Below, one piece after another: positions 17,580-26,032 of a DNA stretch of 64,000 nt. The notes below the pieces were generated by a model. That model was not told the DNA's origin and searched no databases. It saw only the letters and a list, made by a program, of their open reading frames with translations. Origin of the DNA: Thermoanaerobacter sp049701115 (GTDB lineage: Bacteria; Bacillota; Thermoanaerobacteria; Thermoanaerobacterales; Thermoanaerobacteraceae). Made by a program: the position numbers and the translations under genes. Position 1 is the first letter of the stretch, and each line of letters begins with the position of its first letter. The DNA is taken from NCBI RefSeq assembly GCF_049701115.1, contig NZ_JBNATX010000002.1, forward strand, positions 62,001-126,000. The letters are read 5' to 3'.

Positions 17580-19583
17580 CTACTTTTTGAGGAGTTCTTT
17601 TACCTCTTTCACTACCCTATCTACTGTAAATCCATACTCCTCCATTAATTTCTCTCCTGGCGCAGAAGCACCAAATGTATTCACCCCGAGCACTTTGCCC
17701 TCATCTCCTACATAGCGTTCCCACCCAAAAGGAGATGCCGCTTCAATTGCCAATCTCTTTTTAACACTGGAAGGTAGTATATGGTCTTTATAAGCCTGGT
17801 CTTGTTCTTCAAACCTATCCCATGAAGGCATGCTAATAACTCTTGCATCTATTCCTTCTTCTTTCAGCTTCTTCTGCGCATCAACTGCCAAAGAGACTTC
17901 TGAACCAGAAGCCAAAAGCAGGATATCCGGTGTTTCTTTTTCGCTATCTGAGACTATATAAGCACCTTTTGCCACGCCTTCTTCAGCTCTTTCTTTTGTT
18001 GTGGGAAGGATTGGAAGTTTTTGCCTTGTCAAAATCAAAACAGTAGGCTTATTCTTAGATTGCACTGCTAATTTCCATGCAGCTCTTGTTTCATTCCCGT
18101 CTGCTGGCCTTATAACTGACACATTTGGTATTGCGCGAAGAGAAGCAAGATGCTCTACTGGCTGATGGGTAGGTCCATCTTCTCCTACAGCAATTGAATC
18201 ATGTGTAAATACATAAGTCACAGGTACTCCCATTAAAGCCGAAAGCCTTAGAGCGGGGCGGAGATAGTCGCTAAATACTAGGAATGTTCCGCCATAGACT
18301 TTAAGTCCTCCGTGGAGTGCCATCCCATTCAAAGCTGTAGCCATTCCAAACTCCCTTACGCCAAACCATATATTTCTTCCAGTGTAATTGCTGGTAGGCC
18401 CAAAGGCCTTTTCTCCTTTTATAGCTGTCTTGTTAGAACTTGCAAGGTCTGCGCTGCCACCTATGAAGTAGGGGATATTTTTTGCTAAAGCATTTATCAT
18501 CTCTCCAGATACATCTCTCGTCGCATAAGCCCCTTTATCATAAGAAGGCATGTCTTTGTCCCAGCCTTCTGGAAGGTTTCCATTTATGGCATCTTCTAAT
18601 TCTTTCGCTAACTCAGGATATTCTTTTTTATAGGCCTCAAACAGTTTATTCCACTCTTCTTCTGCCTTTTTACCTCTCTCAAGAACTTTAGCCCTGTAAT
18701 GCTCGTATATTTCTTCTGGAATAAAGAAAGGTTTATACTCCCATTTATAATATTCTTTTGCCAAACGAGCCTCCTCTTCACCTAGTGGAGCCCCGTGTGC
18801 ATCAGATTTGCCTGCTTTATTGGGAGCCCCGTAACCCAAGACGGTCTTTACTTCAACTAAGGTAGGCTGTTCTGTGTTTTTCTTAGCTTCACTTATAGCA
18901 TTTCTTATAGCGTCAAGGTCATTGCCATCATCAACTCTTAAAACCTGCCATCCATAGGCTTTGAACCTATCTGCAACACTTTCTGTAAAGGATAAGTGCC
19001 TGTCTCCATCCAAGGTTACATCGTTAGAATCGTAAAGGACAATCAGTTTGCCAAGCTTTAAATGGCCTGCCAATGAACCTGCTTCATGAGATATCCCTTC
19101 CATTAGGTCTCCATCGCTTGCAATTACATATGTATAGTGGTCTATTATGTTGTAAGAACCGCGGTTATACTTATTGGCAAGGAAGCGCTCAGCCATTGCC
19201 ATTCCTACTGCCATCCCAAGGCCCTGACCTAAAGGACCAGTTGTAGCCTCTACTCCGTCAGTAAGACCATGCTCTGGATGCCCCGGAGTTTTTGACCCCC
19301 ACTGGCGGAAATTCTTTATGTCTTCCATGGAAACTTTGTAGCCTGAAAGGTGCAAAAGCGCGTACAAAAGCATTGAAGCATGTCCTGCTGACAGGACAAA
19401 CCTGTCGCGGTTGAACCATTTAGAATTGAGAGGATTGTGATTCATAAACTCTGTCCAAAGCACATACGCCATAGGAGCTGCTCCCATCGGCATCCCAGGA
19501 TGGCCTGATTTTGCCTTTTCAATGGCATCAATAGATAAAACTCTTATAGCATTTATAGCCAACTGCTCGATTCTTTCTGCCAT
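17580..19583 (-). CDS. tkt: Transketolase
   Basis: Full-length (667 residues) thiamine-diphosphate enzyme exchanging two-carbon units between pentose and hexose phosphates. N-terminal KAKSGHPGMPMGAAPMAYVLW, the ThDP motif GDGDLMEGISHEAGSLAGHL with the later catalytic glutamate region, and the Pyr-domain DSIAVGEDGPTHQPVEHLASLRA are all present. ATG 19583 follows AGGAGGAG. It has its own promoter and terminator, so it stands alone; it links the ribose operon products to glycolysis. Confidence 0.97.
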   Translation of the reverse strand: MAERIEQLAINAIRVLSIDAIEKAKSGHPGMPMGAAPMAYVLWTEFMNHNPLNSKWFNRDRFVLSAGHASMLLYALLHLSGYKVSMEDIKNFRQWGSKTPGHPEHGLTDGVEATTGPLGQGLGMAVGMAMAERFLANKYNRGSYNIIDHYTYVIASDGDLMEGISHEAGSLAGHLKLGKLIVLYDSNDVTLDGDRHLSFTESVADRFKAYGWQVLRVDDGNDLDAIRNAISEAKKNTEQPTLVEVKTVLGYGAPNKAGKSDAHGAPLGEEEARLAKEYYKWEYKPFFIPEEIYEHYRAKVLERGKKAEEEWNKLFEAYKKEYPELAKELEDAINGNLPEGWDKDMPSYDKGAYATRDVSGEMINALAKNIPYFIGGSADLASSNKTAIKGEKAFGPTSNYTGRNIWFGVREFGMATALNGMALHGGLKVYGGTFLVFSDYLRPALRLSALMGVPVTYVFTHDSIAVGEDGPTHQPVEHLASLRAIPNVSVIRPADGNETRAAWKLAVQSKNKPTVLILTRQKLPILPTTKERAEEGVAKGAYIVSDSEKETPDILLLASGSEVSLAVDAQKKLKEEGIDARVISMPSWDRFEEQDQAYKDHILPSSVKKRLAIEAASPFGWERYVGDEGKVLGVNTFGASAPGEKLMEEYGFTVDRVVKEVKELLKK

Positions 19584-19628
19584 GTTTTCTCCTCCTTACA
19601 AGTTTAATTGCTTTATTTCTTTAATATT

Positions 19629-19656
19629 ATTATACACGAAAACTACTGAAAAACAA
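19629..19656 (-). promoter_or_regulatory. Transketolase promoter
   Basis: TTGTTT (19656-19651), 16-base spacer, TATAAT (19634-19629), preceded by TG. Start codon 46 bases downstream. Confidence 0.7.
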
Positions 19657-19670
19657 TGTAAATAACATCT

Positions 19671-20818
19671 CTAAGGAACGACTCTTTTTTCTCTTTTATA
19701 CACAATTAAAGATATTAGAAATACAATAAGCATAAAAACTAGTGTAGCAGAAAAACCTGCGAAAACTCCATAAATGTCATTCAATTTTCCAATCAAAAAA
19801 TTGGCTATCATATTTATTGTAGAGGCAGTAGTAATTGTAATACCTATTATAGGGGTAGTGTATTTTCTAAAACTTTTCATTATTACTGCTATCACTGTGG
19901 GGAATATAATTGAGTAAAAGAAACCTGATAAAGAAATAAGCACGGCTAATTTTTTGAAACTTATCCCTAAAAATATTAGAGTAGAAGCAAGCATTGAAAA
20001 AAGTACAAGGCTTTTTCTGTATCCTATTTTTTCAACTAAAAACCCTCCAAACAACCTCCCAAAAGTAAAAGTTGCAAAAAATATTGACAAATACACTGAA
20101 CTTTCAGTTCTGCCCATACCATACCATTTACTCAAAAAAGTTACAAACCAGTTCCCCACCCCAAGTTCTGAAGCAACATAAAAGCCCAGCATCACTGCAA
20201 AAAGCCATATTTGCCTGTTCTTTAGTATTTCCAGGTAATTTACTTTTTCCCTTGTAATGTGCCTTTTTTCTTCAATTTTTATCCATAAAGAAAACAGCAT
20301 AATTACAAAAGATAAAAAAGCAACAGTTAAATATATTGATTGCCAAGTAAAGTTGAGGTGTAATAATTTAACTGTCAAATTGGGTGAAATAATTGCTCCA
20401 ACTCCATAAAAAAGTGAAGCAAATTCATCATGAGAGCTTGATTAATGATAAAGACCACAACGGCAATTGCATTTACCCCTATCTCTATCGTACCCATACC
20501 CAAGTTCATAATAAAAGCAAAAATGAGAAATAGAAAAAAACTAGGTGATATCGAAATACCCACAAGACCAGATATTATAAGAAACAATCCGATTAGAAGT
20601 ACAGCTTTTCTCCCTATTTTATCGGCTAAAAAACCACCAAAGAAGGTCGCTAAAATAAATCCGAAGCTACCTACAGATAAAAATAATCCCATCATTGTAT
20701 AGTCAACGCCGTAAAAATCTTTAATCCCGAGTATTAAAGGACCCTTTACATTTTCTATTATTCCTATGAGGGTCATTAGAAGGTATATTATTGCTATTGT
20801 ATAAACATTTGCACTCAA
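19671..20818 (-). pseudogene. MFS transporter split by a homopolymer frameshift
   Basis: A 12-helix major facilitator permease in two frames. The N-terminal half carries the MFS motif GFLADKIGRKAVLL; the C-terminal half has a second copy-like GGFLVEKIGYRKSLVL. The first frame ends LLHFFMELEQLFHPI and the second would read HFFYGVGAIISPNL, the expected MFS sequence, if a run of six A at 20408-20413 (plus strand) had seven. The start chosen is TTG 20818, eight bases after AGGAGGG; GTG 20827 overlaps that site. Substrate unknown (sugar-type MFS by general resemblance). It may be a true pseudogene, a phase-variable tract, or a sequencing error. Confidence 0.8.
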
Positions 20819-20853
20819 AAAACACACCCTCCTCTATTCCCTTACCTCATTTA

Positions 20854-20882
20854 ATTATACGGGAATAAAGGAGGAAAGACAA
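20854..20882 (-). promoter_or_regulatory. Promoter of the MFS gene
   Basis: Minus strand TTGTCT (20882-20877), 17-base spacer, TATAAT (20859-20854); start codon about 35 bases downstream. A well-formed promoter in front of a frameshifted gene suggests recent inactivation or a sequence error. Confidence 0.65.
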
Positions 20883-21176
20883 ATTTAAAATAAAAGTTCA
20901 GTCAGTAATTTCAAGCATCAAAGCTAAAGCTATACAATTCTACATATAGAAGGATTAGCTTTTTTGAAGTGATAATTTTAATATATCTCTTATCCTAAAA
21001 TCTTTTACTTCCTTACCTACTTCTGTCTTTTTAATTTTTATACTAAAAAATTTATAAAATGAAATCGCTTTCAACTTAATTATTATCCTTAGAATTGGTA
21101 CACTTTTTTGTAGAAAATAACAAGATAATAAGCACAAAAACTATGCCTTAACGTAATTCTTTTATTTTTACGTTAC
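20883..21176. other. AT-rich intergenic region without a recognised gene
   Basis: About 290 bases between the phosphohexomutase stop and the MFS promoter. A 60-codon open frame on the minus strand (20955-21137) has no convincing ribosome site and no recognisable motif, so it is not called. AACGTAA and TTACGTT (21150-21174) could form a weak AT-rich hairpin beyond the phosphohexomutase gene, without a T run. Confidence 0.5.
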
Positions 21177-22505
21177 TTACAATAATTCCTTAAGAGTAGG
21201 AATTTTCTCTTTAAACAAGTCTTTTATTTTTATTAAATCCTCTGGAGTATTACCTTCAAATCTCATAGTAATTACTGGTTCAGTTACTGAAAGTCTTATT
21301 AATCCCCAGCCATTAGGAAAAATTACCCTTACCCCATCCAAAGTATCAATACTGTACTCTGAAAACTCCTTTTTTACCATTTCAAATAATTTTTCTTTAT
21401 CGTAGGGATAAACTATTCTAATATCAGGAGTAATATAGTAATCCGGTATTTCATCAGCCAACTCGGATAATTTTTTCTCAAAAGTATTAATTATCTCACC
21501 CATTAATAATGCAGAAAAAATTCCGTCGTCCCCACCTAATTCTCTGAAAAAATAATGCCCGCTAATTTCACCAGCCATCACTGCATTTTGCTGTAAAAAA
21601 CTTCGCTTTATAAAGGCATGTCCTGATTTCTCTCTGACTGCCTCTCCACCTAATTTTCTTATTTCCTTTTCTACAATAGTAGAACATTTATAATCATAAA
21701 TAATCTTACCTGGACCATATTTTTTGAATAAGTATTTAGCAAAGATTATAATTATTTTCTCGCTTGGTATAACTTTGCCATTTTCATCTACAAATGCCAC
21801 TCTGTCACCATCTCCATCAAAAGCAACACCAAAATTTGCATTAACCTCAACCACTTTCCGTTTTAAATGCTCTAAATTTTTCTCTACAGCAGGATTAGGC
21901 TCTCTATTTGGAAAAGTTCCATCAGGTTCACAAAAAAGCGTTTCTATTTTGTAATTTAATCTCCTGAAAAGATTTACTGCTGTAGGGCCTGCAATTCCAT
22001 TTCCTCCGTCTATTACTACTTTTAAACTATTATTTACAGAAGTAAAAAAACTTTGTATATAATCTTCATATTTATCTAAAACAGGCTTATATATCAATTT
22101 GCCTTTTCCTTGCTTAAAATCCTTATTTTTTATTATTATTTCTATTCTTTTAATATCTTCTTCTGTGACTGGCAAATCTCCAAAAGCTATTTTGAATCCA
22201 TTATACTCTGAAAGATTATGGGAAGCTGTAACCATTATTCCTCCATATACATTAAAATAATTTTTTGCAAAGTAAAAAGCAGGAGTAGGCACTGTTCCTA
22301 TATCAATTACATCACACCCACTTAAAAGTAAACCCTCTATCACCTTTTCTTTAAGTAAAGGCGTACTTATCCTTGCATCCCCACCCACCACAGTGTTTTT
22401 CCCATCAATAAATGTCCCGAAAGCTCTACCAATTTCAAAAGCTTGTAATTCATCTAATTCCTTCCCGTAAATTCCTCTAATATCGCAGGCCTTAAAAATA
22501 CTCAC
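21177..22505 (-). CDS. Phosphomannomutase/phosphoglucomutase
   Basis: Alpha-D-phosphohexomutase of 442 residues interconverting hexose 1- and 6-phosphates. Four signature sites are seen: active serine loop TASHN (about residue 97), metal loop DGDGDR, sugar loop GEISGHYFF, and the phosphate-binding region MRFEGNTPEDL. GTG 22505 has AAGGAGTG seven bases upstream. It lies 17 bases after the FGGY kinase, so probably is the last gene of that operon. Which hexose it prefers cannot be read from the sequence. Confidence 0.9.
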   Translation of the reverse strand: MSIFKACDIRGIYGKELDELQAFEIGRAFGTFIDGKNTVVGGDARISTPLLKEKVIEGLLLSGCDVIDIGTVPTPAFYFAKNYFNVYGGIMVTASHNLSEYNGFKIAFGDLPVTEEDIKRIEIIIKNKDFKQGKGKLIYKPVLDKYEDYIQSFFTSVNNSLKVVIDGGNGIAGPTAVNLFRRLNYKIETLFCEPDGTFPNREPNPAVEKNLEHLKRKVVEVNANFGVAFDGDGDRVAFVDENGKVIPSEKIIIIFAKYLFKKYGPGKIIYDYKCSTIVEKEIRKLGGEAVREKSGHAFIKRSFLQQNAVMAGEISGHYFFRELGGDDGIFSALLMGEIINTFEKKLSELADEIPDYYITPDIRIVYPYDKEKLFEMVKKEFSEYSIDTLDGVRVIFPNGWGLIRLSVTEPVITMRFEGNTPEDLIKIKDLFKEKIPTLKELL

Positions 22506-22522
22506 TTTATCTCACTCCTTAA

Positions 22523-23971
22523 TTAGATATATCCGTTTTGTTTCATTAAAATAATGAACTTTTCGTATTTGTCTTCGTAAGCTTTTATCAAAGTATTTTC
22601 TGGTTCTACTATCTCCTTTAATTTCACCATATTATTTGCAGCTTCAAAAACATTATTATAAAAAGTTTTGGAAGCTGCCGTTATTGCACTCCCCATAGCT
22701 GATTCGCTAATTTCAGGAATTACTAGATTTTTATTCAAAATACTTGCTCTTATCTTTAACCATAATTTACTTTTTACCGCTCCACCAGTAACAAAAATTT
22801 TATCGCCCACCATCGCTCCTAATTGTTGAACAACTTCATAGCACAATTTCTCAGTCAATCCCACTCCTTCTAAAAACCCAAGATATAATTCATATTTATT
22901 CTCATAACTTCCCATAATAAACCCCTTTGCATCTGGATTAACAAATGGAAATCTTTCTCCTTTTCTCACTAAAGGGTAAATAATCAAATTACTAGGCAAA
23001 AATTTTTCTGCCTCTTTATTCCATTTGTTATAATCAACACCCAAAAAAATTTCTTCTATGCATTCTCCTCCAGTATTACTCGCACCGCCAGGCATCCACA
23101 AACCTTCTGGATGAAGATGAGAATAAATTCTTCCTAAAGGATCTATAAGTAGCCTATCTGTAATCCCTTTTAACACCAGGGTAGTACCTAAAATAGAATT
23201 CCACTCTCCTTCTTTTACGGTTCCAGAAGCTATTTGACCCGCGCACCCATCAGTCATGCCTGCTACTACAATAACATTGGGGGGTATTCCTGTTTCTTCA
23301 GAAATTTTTTTTGATATTGTACCAATTTTAGTACCAGGACTTACAACTTGTGGTAATTTATCTTTGTCAATTTGTAAACTTTTAAAAATAAATTCTGGCC
23401 ATGTGTATTCTAGTAGATCAAAGCCTGTTTTCAAAGCATTAGAATGGTCCGTAATATCATAAATTCCTGTTAAAAGTCCTACAATGTAATCTGCTTGGTG
23501 AACAAATTTTTTAGTTCTAGCATATATTTCAGGTAAATTATTCTTTACCCATAAAATTTTCGGTAATGCAAAAGATGAATTAAAAACATATCCTAATTTT
23601 TTTTCAAAATCTGTTGCTAATTGGTTTATAAACTCCGCTTCCCTTATTGATCTAGAATCATTATACATTATGGCATTCAATAAAGGCCGATTATATTCAT
23701 CAATAGCGATAATAGTACCAGAGGTACCATCTACAGAAATAGCAACTATTTCACTTAAGGAATAACCTTTATAAGATATATCTTTAATAGTTTTCTTTAA
23801 AACATCGATTAAACCTTTTTCCCATTCTAAAGGATTTTGCTCTTTCCATCCGTCTCGAGGACTATATACGTCTTTTAATTCTTCACTAGCAAATGCCACT
23901 TTGTCACCTTTTTCTGTTACAGCTATTGCTTTAATGCTTTGAGTCCCAATATCAATTCCAATGAAAATCAT
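22523..23971 (-). CDS. FGGY-family carbohydrate kinase (xylulokinase-like)
   Basis: 482-residue two-domain sugar kinase. The ATPase-fold phosphate 1 motif IGIDIGTQSIKAIAV is at the N-terminus; VAGMTDGCAGQIASGTV and ILGTTLVLKG mark the middle; FVTGGAVKSKLW is the adenosine motif of the second domain. Closest in feel to xylulokinases but the substrate is not fixed. Its neighbours (galactitol-type PTS, AraD/FucA-type aldolase) suggest a ketose or alditol route. The kinase is separated from the upstream hypothetical gene by two stem-loops. ATG 23971 has GGAGGAG seven bases upstream. Confidence 0.85.
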   Translation of the reverse strand: MIFIGIDIGTQSIKAIAVTEKGDKVAFASEELKDVYSPRDGWKEQNPLEWEKGLIDVLKKTIKDISYKGYSLSEIVAISVDGTSGTIIAIDEYNRPLLNAIMYNDSRSIREAEFINQLATDFEKKLGYVFNSSFALPKILWVKNNLPEIYARTKKFVHQADYIVGLLTGIYDITDHSNALKTGFDLLEYTWPEFIFKSLQIDKDKLPQVVSPGTKIGTISKKISEETGIPPNVIVVAGMTDGCAGQIASGTVKEGEWNSILGTTLVLKGITDRLLIDPLGRIYSHLHPEGLWMPGGASNTGGECIEEIFLGVDYNKWNKEAEKFLPSNLIIYPLVRKGERFPFVNPDAKGFIMGSYENKYELYLGFLEGVGLTEKLCYEVVQQLGAMVGDKIFVTGGAVKSKLWLKIRASILNKNLVIPEISESAMGSAITAASKTFYNNVFEAANNMVKLKEIVEPENTLIKAYEDKYEKFIILMKQNGYI

Positions 23972-24043
23972 TATAGAACTCCTCCACTTCTAAAATTTTT
24001 CCATTATTTGGAGTTTTAAAGAAAATTTTATCCAGATATATAC

Positions 24044-24131
24044 AGCCCCTGCTTTCGGTACTAAGAAAACAGGGGCTAAAATTTTGCTTTGTCAACAAAC
24101 TGAGCAGATATTCAAATATTGAATATCTGCT
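24044..24131 (-). repeat. Two stem-loops flanking a 16-bp copy of the MITE-like terminus
   Basis: A perfect stem of 13 bp (24103-24115 with 24119-24131, three-base loop) directly follows the hypothetical gene. Next to it on the minus strand is CAGTTTGTTGACAAAG (24102-24087), identical to the left end of the inserted element at 51779. Then AGCCCCTG/CAGGGGCT (24044-24077) forms a second stem. Neither is followed by a clear T run. Confidence 0.7.
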
Positions 24132-24138
24132 ATTATCT

Positions 24139-24492
24139 TTACCGCAACCTTTCTACTTCCATTTTCTCTACTTTAAAAACCTGTTGTAAATATCCAAGTT
24201 CTCCTCTTGCAGCAGATATCAAAACACCTACATTTGTAAACCACGAGAAATGATAAATAAACCTCACTTTATTTCTGTCAACTTCTTCTACAAAAACTTT
24301 CCTATATAGTAGATTCCAGTTGACTAGTCCAATAAAAGTTGCTATTTTATTCCCCTTCTCCCACCACGAACCATTATGCTCGTTTTTTACAAAGCGGTAT
24401 TTCAAATCATCTCTTAAAACTCTCTCCACTCCTTCTCTCCCCATTTCTTCGAACCAAGGTGAATAGAAAACTACAGTAAAATAACGTACCAA
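24139..24492 (-). CDS. Hypothetical protein in the galactitol-type PTS operon
   Basis: Not recognised. About 117 residues, soluble, rich in aromatic residues (Trp, Phe, Tyr), with no cysteine, no signal peptide and no nucleotide-binding motif; middle segment KIATFIGLVNWNLLYRK and end LGYLQQVFKVEKME. Start: GTG 24501 is possible, but TTG 24492 lies eight bases after GGAGAG. It lies 42 bases after the IIA gene and is followed by stem-loops, so it is probably cotranscribed with the PTS genes. Confidence 0.6.
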   Translation of the reverse strand: MVRYFTVVFYSPWFEEMGREGVERVLRDDLKYRFVKNEHNGSWWEKGNKIATFIGLVNWNLLYRKVFVEEVDRNKVRFIYHFSWFTNVGVLISAARGELGYLQQVFKVEKMEVERLR

Positions 24493-24534
24493 AAATACCA
24501 CTCTCCGGTCTTTTTTATAAAAATTTAATTACTT

Positions 24535-24978
24535 TCAATCAAAGAATTCGTTAATGTATTCTGAAATAGCTCTTATATCTCTATCTTTTACCAGCTTTAT
24601 AAATTCTTCATTAGCTAAGTTTTCTGTCAATTTACTTAAAAATTTTAGATAATTATCAGGCTCTTTTATTACTAAAACAAAAATAATATCTACTTCTATT
24701 TCTGTAGTCGGATCATCCATTCTTTTAAAATATACTGGATTGAGAGGTTTAACTATAACTAAAACATTCCTATTAGCAAAACTTATTTCAGTATGAGGTA
24801 TAGCCACTTTAAAAGTCTCATTAACATACAAACCTGTTGGAAATTTATCTTCTCTTTCTAATAAAGATTCTTTATATCCTTCTTTTACGAAACCTTTTTT
24901 TAATAAAACATCTGCAATATAAGAAAGAATCTCTTCTCTTGAACCCTCTATTTCTTCAGAGATTACTAAAATATCCAA
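24535..24978 (-). CDS. PTS EIIA, fructose/galactitol (EIIA-2) family
   Basis: Phosphocarrier of about 147 residues with the active histidine in FKVAIPHTEI. A longer reading from 25011 would overlap IIB; TTG 24978, nine bases after AAGGTGG and directly after the IIB stop, fits better. Works with the IIB and IIC encoded just upstream to import and phosphorylate a sugar or alditol. Confidence 0.85.
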   Translation of the reverse strand: MDILVISEEIEGSREEILSYIADVLLKKGFVKEGYKESLLEREDKFPTGLYVNETFKVAIPHTEISFANRNVLVIVKPLNPVYFKRMDDPTTEIEVDIIFVLVIKEPDNYLKFLSKLTENLANEEFIKLVKDRDIRAISEYINEFFD

Positions 24979-24979
24979 T

Positions 24980-25294
24980 TTAGTCACCCACCTTGTGTAG
25001 AGCTTGTTCAACCTCCTGCATGAATTTATCTACGCCTATCATCGTCATTAAAGGCAATCCACTCAAAACTGGTAAGTCTGCAGGCAAATCACCTTTTGAA
25101 AAACTGCCTGCCGTAATAATTACTAAATCAGGTCTTTTCGCTCTGACTGTATTTGGAACTTCAGATACCCTCATAGTCTTCAGTTCTGCATCAATTCCTC
25201 TCTTCTTAAGCAAATCTGACAATCTATCTTTTACCAAATTAGCAGAAGCAGCTGCAGAACCACACGCAACATATATAAGAAATTTCTTATTCAT
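24980..25294 (-). CDS. PTS EIIB, galactitol family
   Basis: Small (104 residues) Rossmann-like phosphotransfer domain with the phosphocysteine in FLIYVACGSAAASANLV, as in GatB/SgaB-type IIB. ATG 25294 has AGGAGGGG eight bases upstream; a GTG at 25303 overlaps that site. It lies five bases after the aldolase stop and touches the IIA gene. Confidence 0.87.
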   Translation of the reverse strand: MNKKFLIYVACGSAAASANLVKDRLSDLLKKRGIDAELKTMRVSEVPNTVRAKRPDLVIITAGSFSKGDLPADLPVLSGLPLMTMIGVDKFMQEVEQALHKVGD

Positions 25295-25299
25295 ACATT

Positions 25300-25941
25300 T
25301 CACCCCTCCTTTTTTCTCACATATTTATCTATAATTTCTTTGATTTCTTCTTCACTAAATTCATGCATACCTCCAAATAGTTTACCTGCAAAAATCATTT
25401 TTGCTGCTTCTTCCAATACTTCAATCCTAGCAAAGGCTTCAAAAAGATTCTGTCCCACACTAAAAACTCCATGATTTTTTAAAAGAACAATATCGCTTTC
25501 TTTTAATCCATTAACCAATTTGTTAATCGATTCTTCCCCTGGTACTGCAAAATCTACTATTGATAATTTTTTAATCATAACCACATATTCAGGAGTTACA
25601 GGTTTAGGTACAAAACCAGCAGAAACCATTCCTACTGCAGTAGGAGGATGGGCATGAACTATAGCATTTATATCTTCTCTTGATTTATAAATAGCTAAAT
25701 GATTGATAAGCTCACTAGAAGGAACCCCTCCATCTAATACTTTCCCATCTAAATTAACTTTTACAATACTTTCCGGCAATACATTCATCTTATCTAATCC
25801 AGAAGGGGTAATAAGAACATATGAATCTTCTCTGCAAATAATACTACTATTTCCACCTACACTAGAAGCTAATCCTTTTGTATAAACCCTGTTCATAATC
25901 TCAGATAATTCTTCCCTCAATCGTTTCTCTCTTACATCCAT
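25300..25941 (-). CDS. Class II aldolase/epimerase of the AraD/FucA family
   Basis: Zinc-dependent enzyme related to L-fuculose-phosphate aldolase and L-ribulose-5-phosphate 4-epimerase. Motifs: GLASSVGGNSS, ITPSGLDKM, metal ligands in VHAHPPTAV and LLKNHGVFSVG. The start is uncertain: ATG 25941 is used (213 residues), since a start at 25989 would lie inside a perfect palindrome. It lies between IIC and IIB of a PTS, so its substrate is probably derived from the imported sugar phosphate; aldolase versus epimerase cannot be decided here. Confidence 0.8.
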   Translation of the reverse strand: MDVREKRLREELSEIMNRVYTKGLASSVGGNSSIICREDSYVLITPSGLDKMNVLPESIVKVNLDGKVLDGGVPSSELINHLAIYKSREDINAIVHAHPPTAVGMVSAGFVPKPVTPEYVVMIKKLSIVDFAVPGEESINKLVNGLKESDIVLLKNHGVFSVGQNLFEAFARIEVLEEAAKMIFAGKLFGGMHEFSEEEIKEIIDKYVRKKEG

Positions 25942-25968
25942 AAGGAGATCCCAACCTTTCTTTGTATA

Positions 25969-25995
25969 GGGAACTTGAGCAACGCTCAAGTTCCC
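25969..25995 (-). other. Perfect stem-loop between PTS IIC and aldolase genes
   Basis: GGGAACTTGAGC (25969-25980) and GCTCAAGTTCCC (25984-25995), a perfect 12-bp stem with a three-base loop. There is no T run after it on the minus strand (TATACAAAG), so it looks more like an RNA stabiliser or processing site than a terminator. Confidence 0.65.
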
Positions 25996-26032
25996 ATTAT
26001 TTACTTTACTTATTATTTTTAAATTTTTTAAA

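Noticed and set aside
20955..21137. 60-codon open frame on the minus strand in the gap before the MFS gene
   Set aside because: No convincing ribosome site, no recognisable motif, and composition like the AT-rich intergenic DNA.
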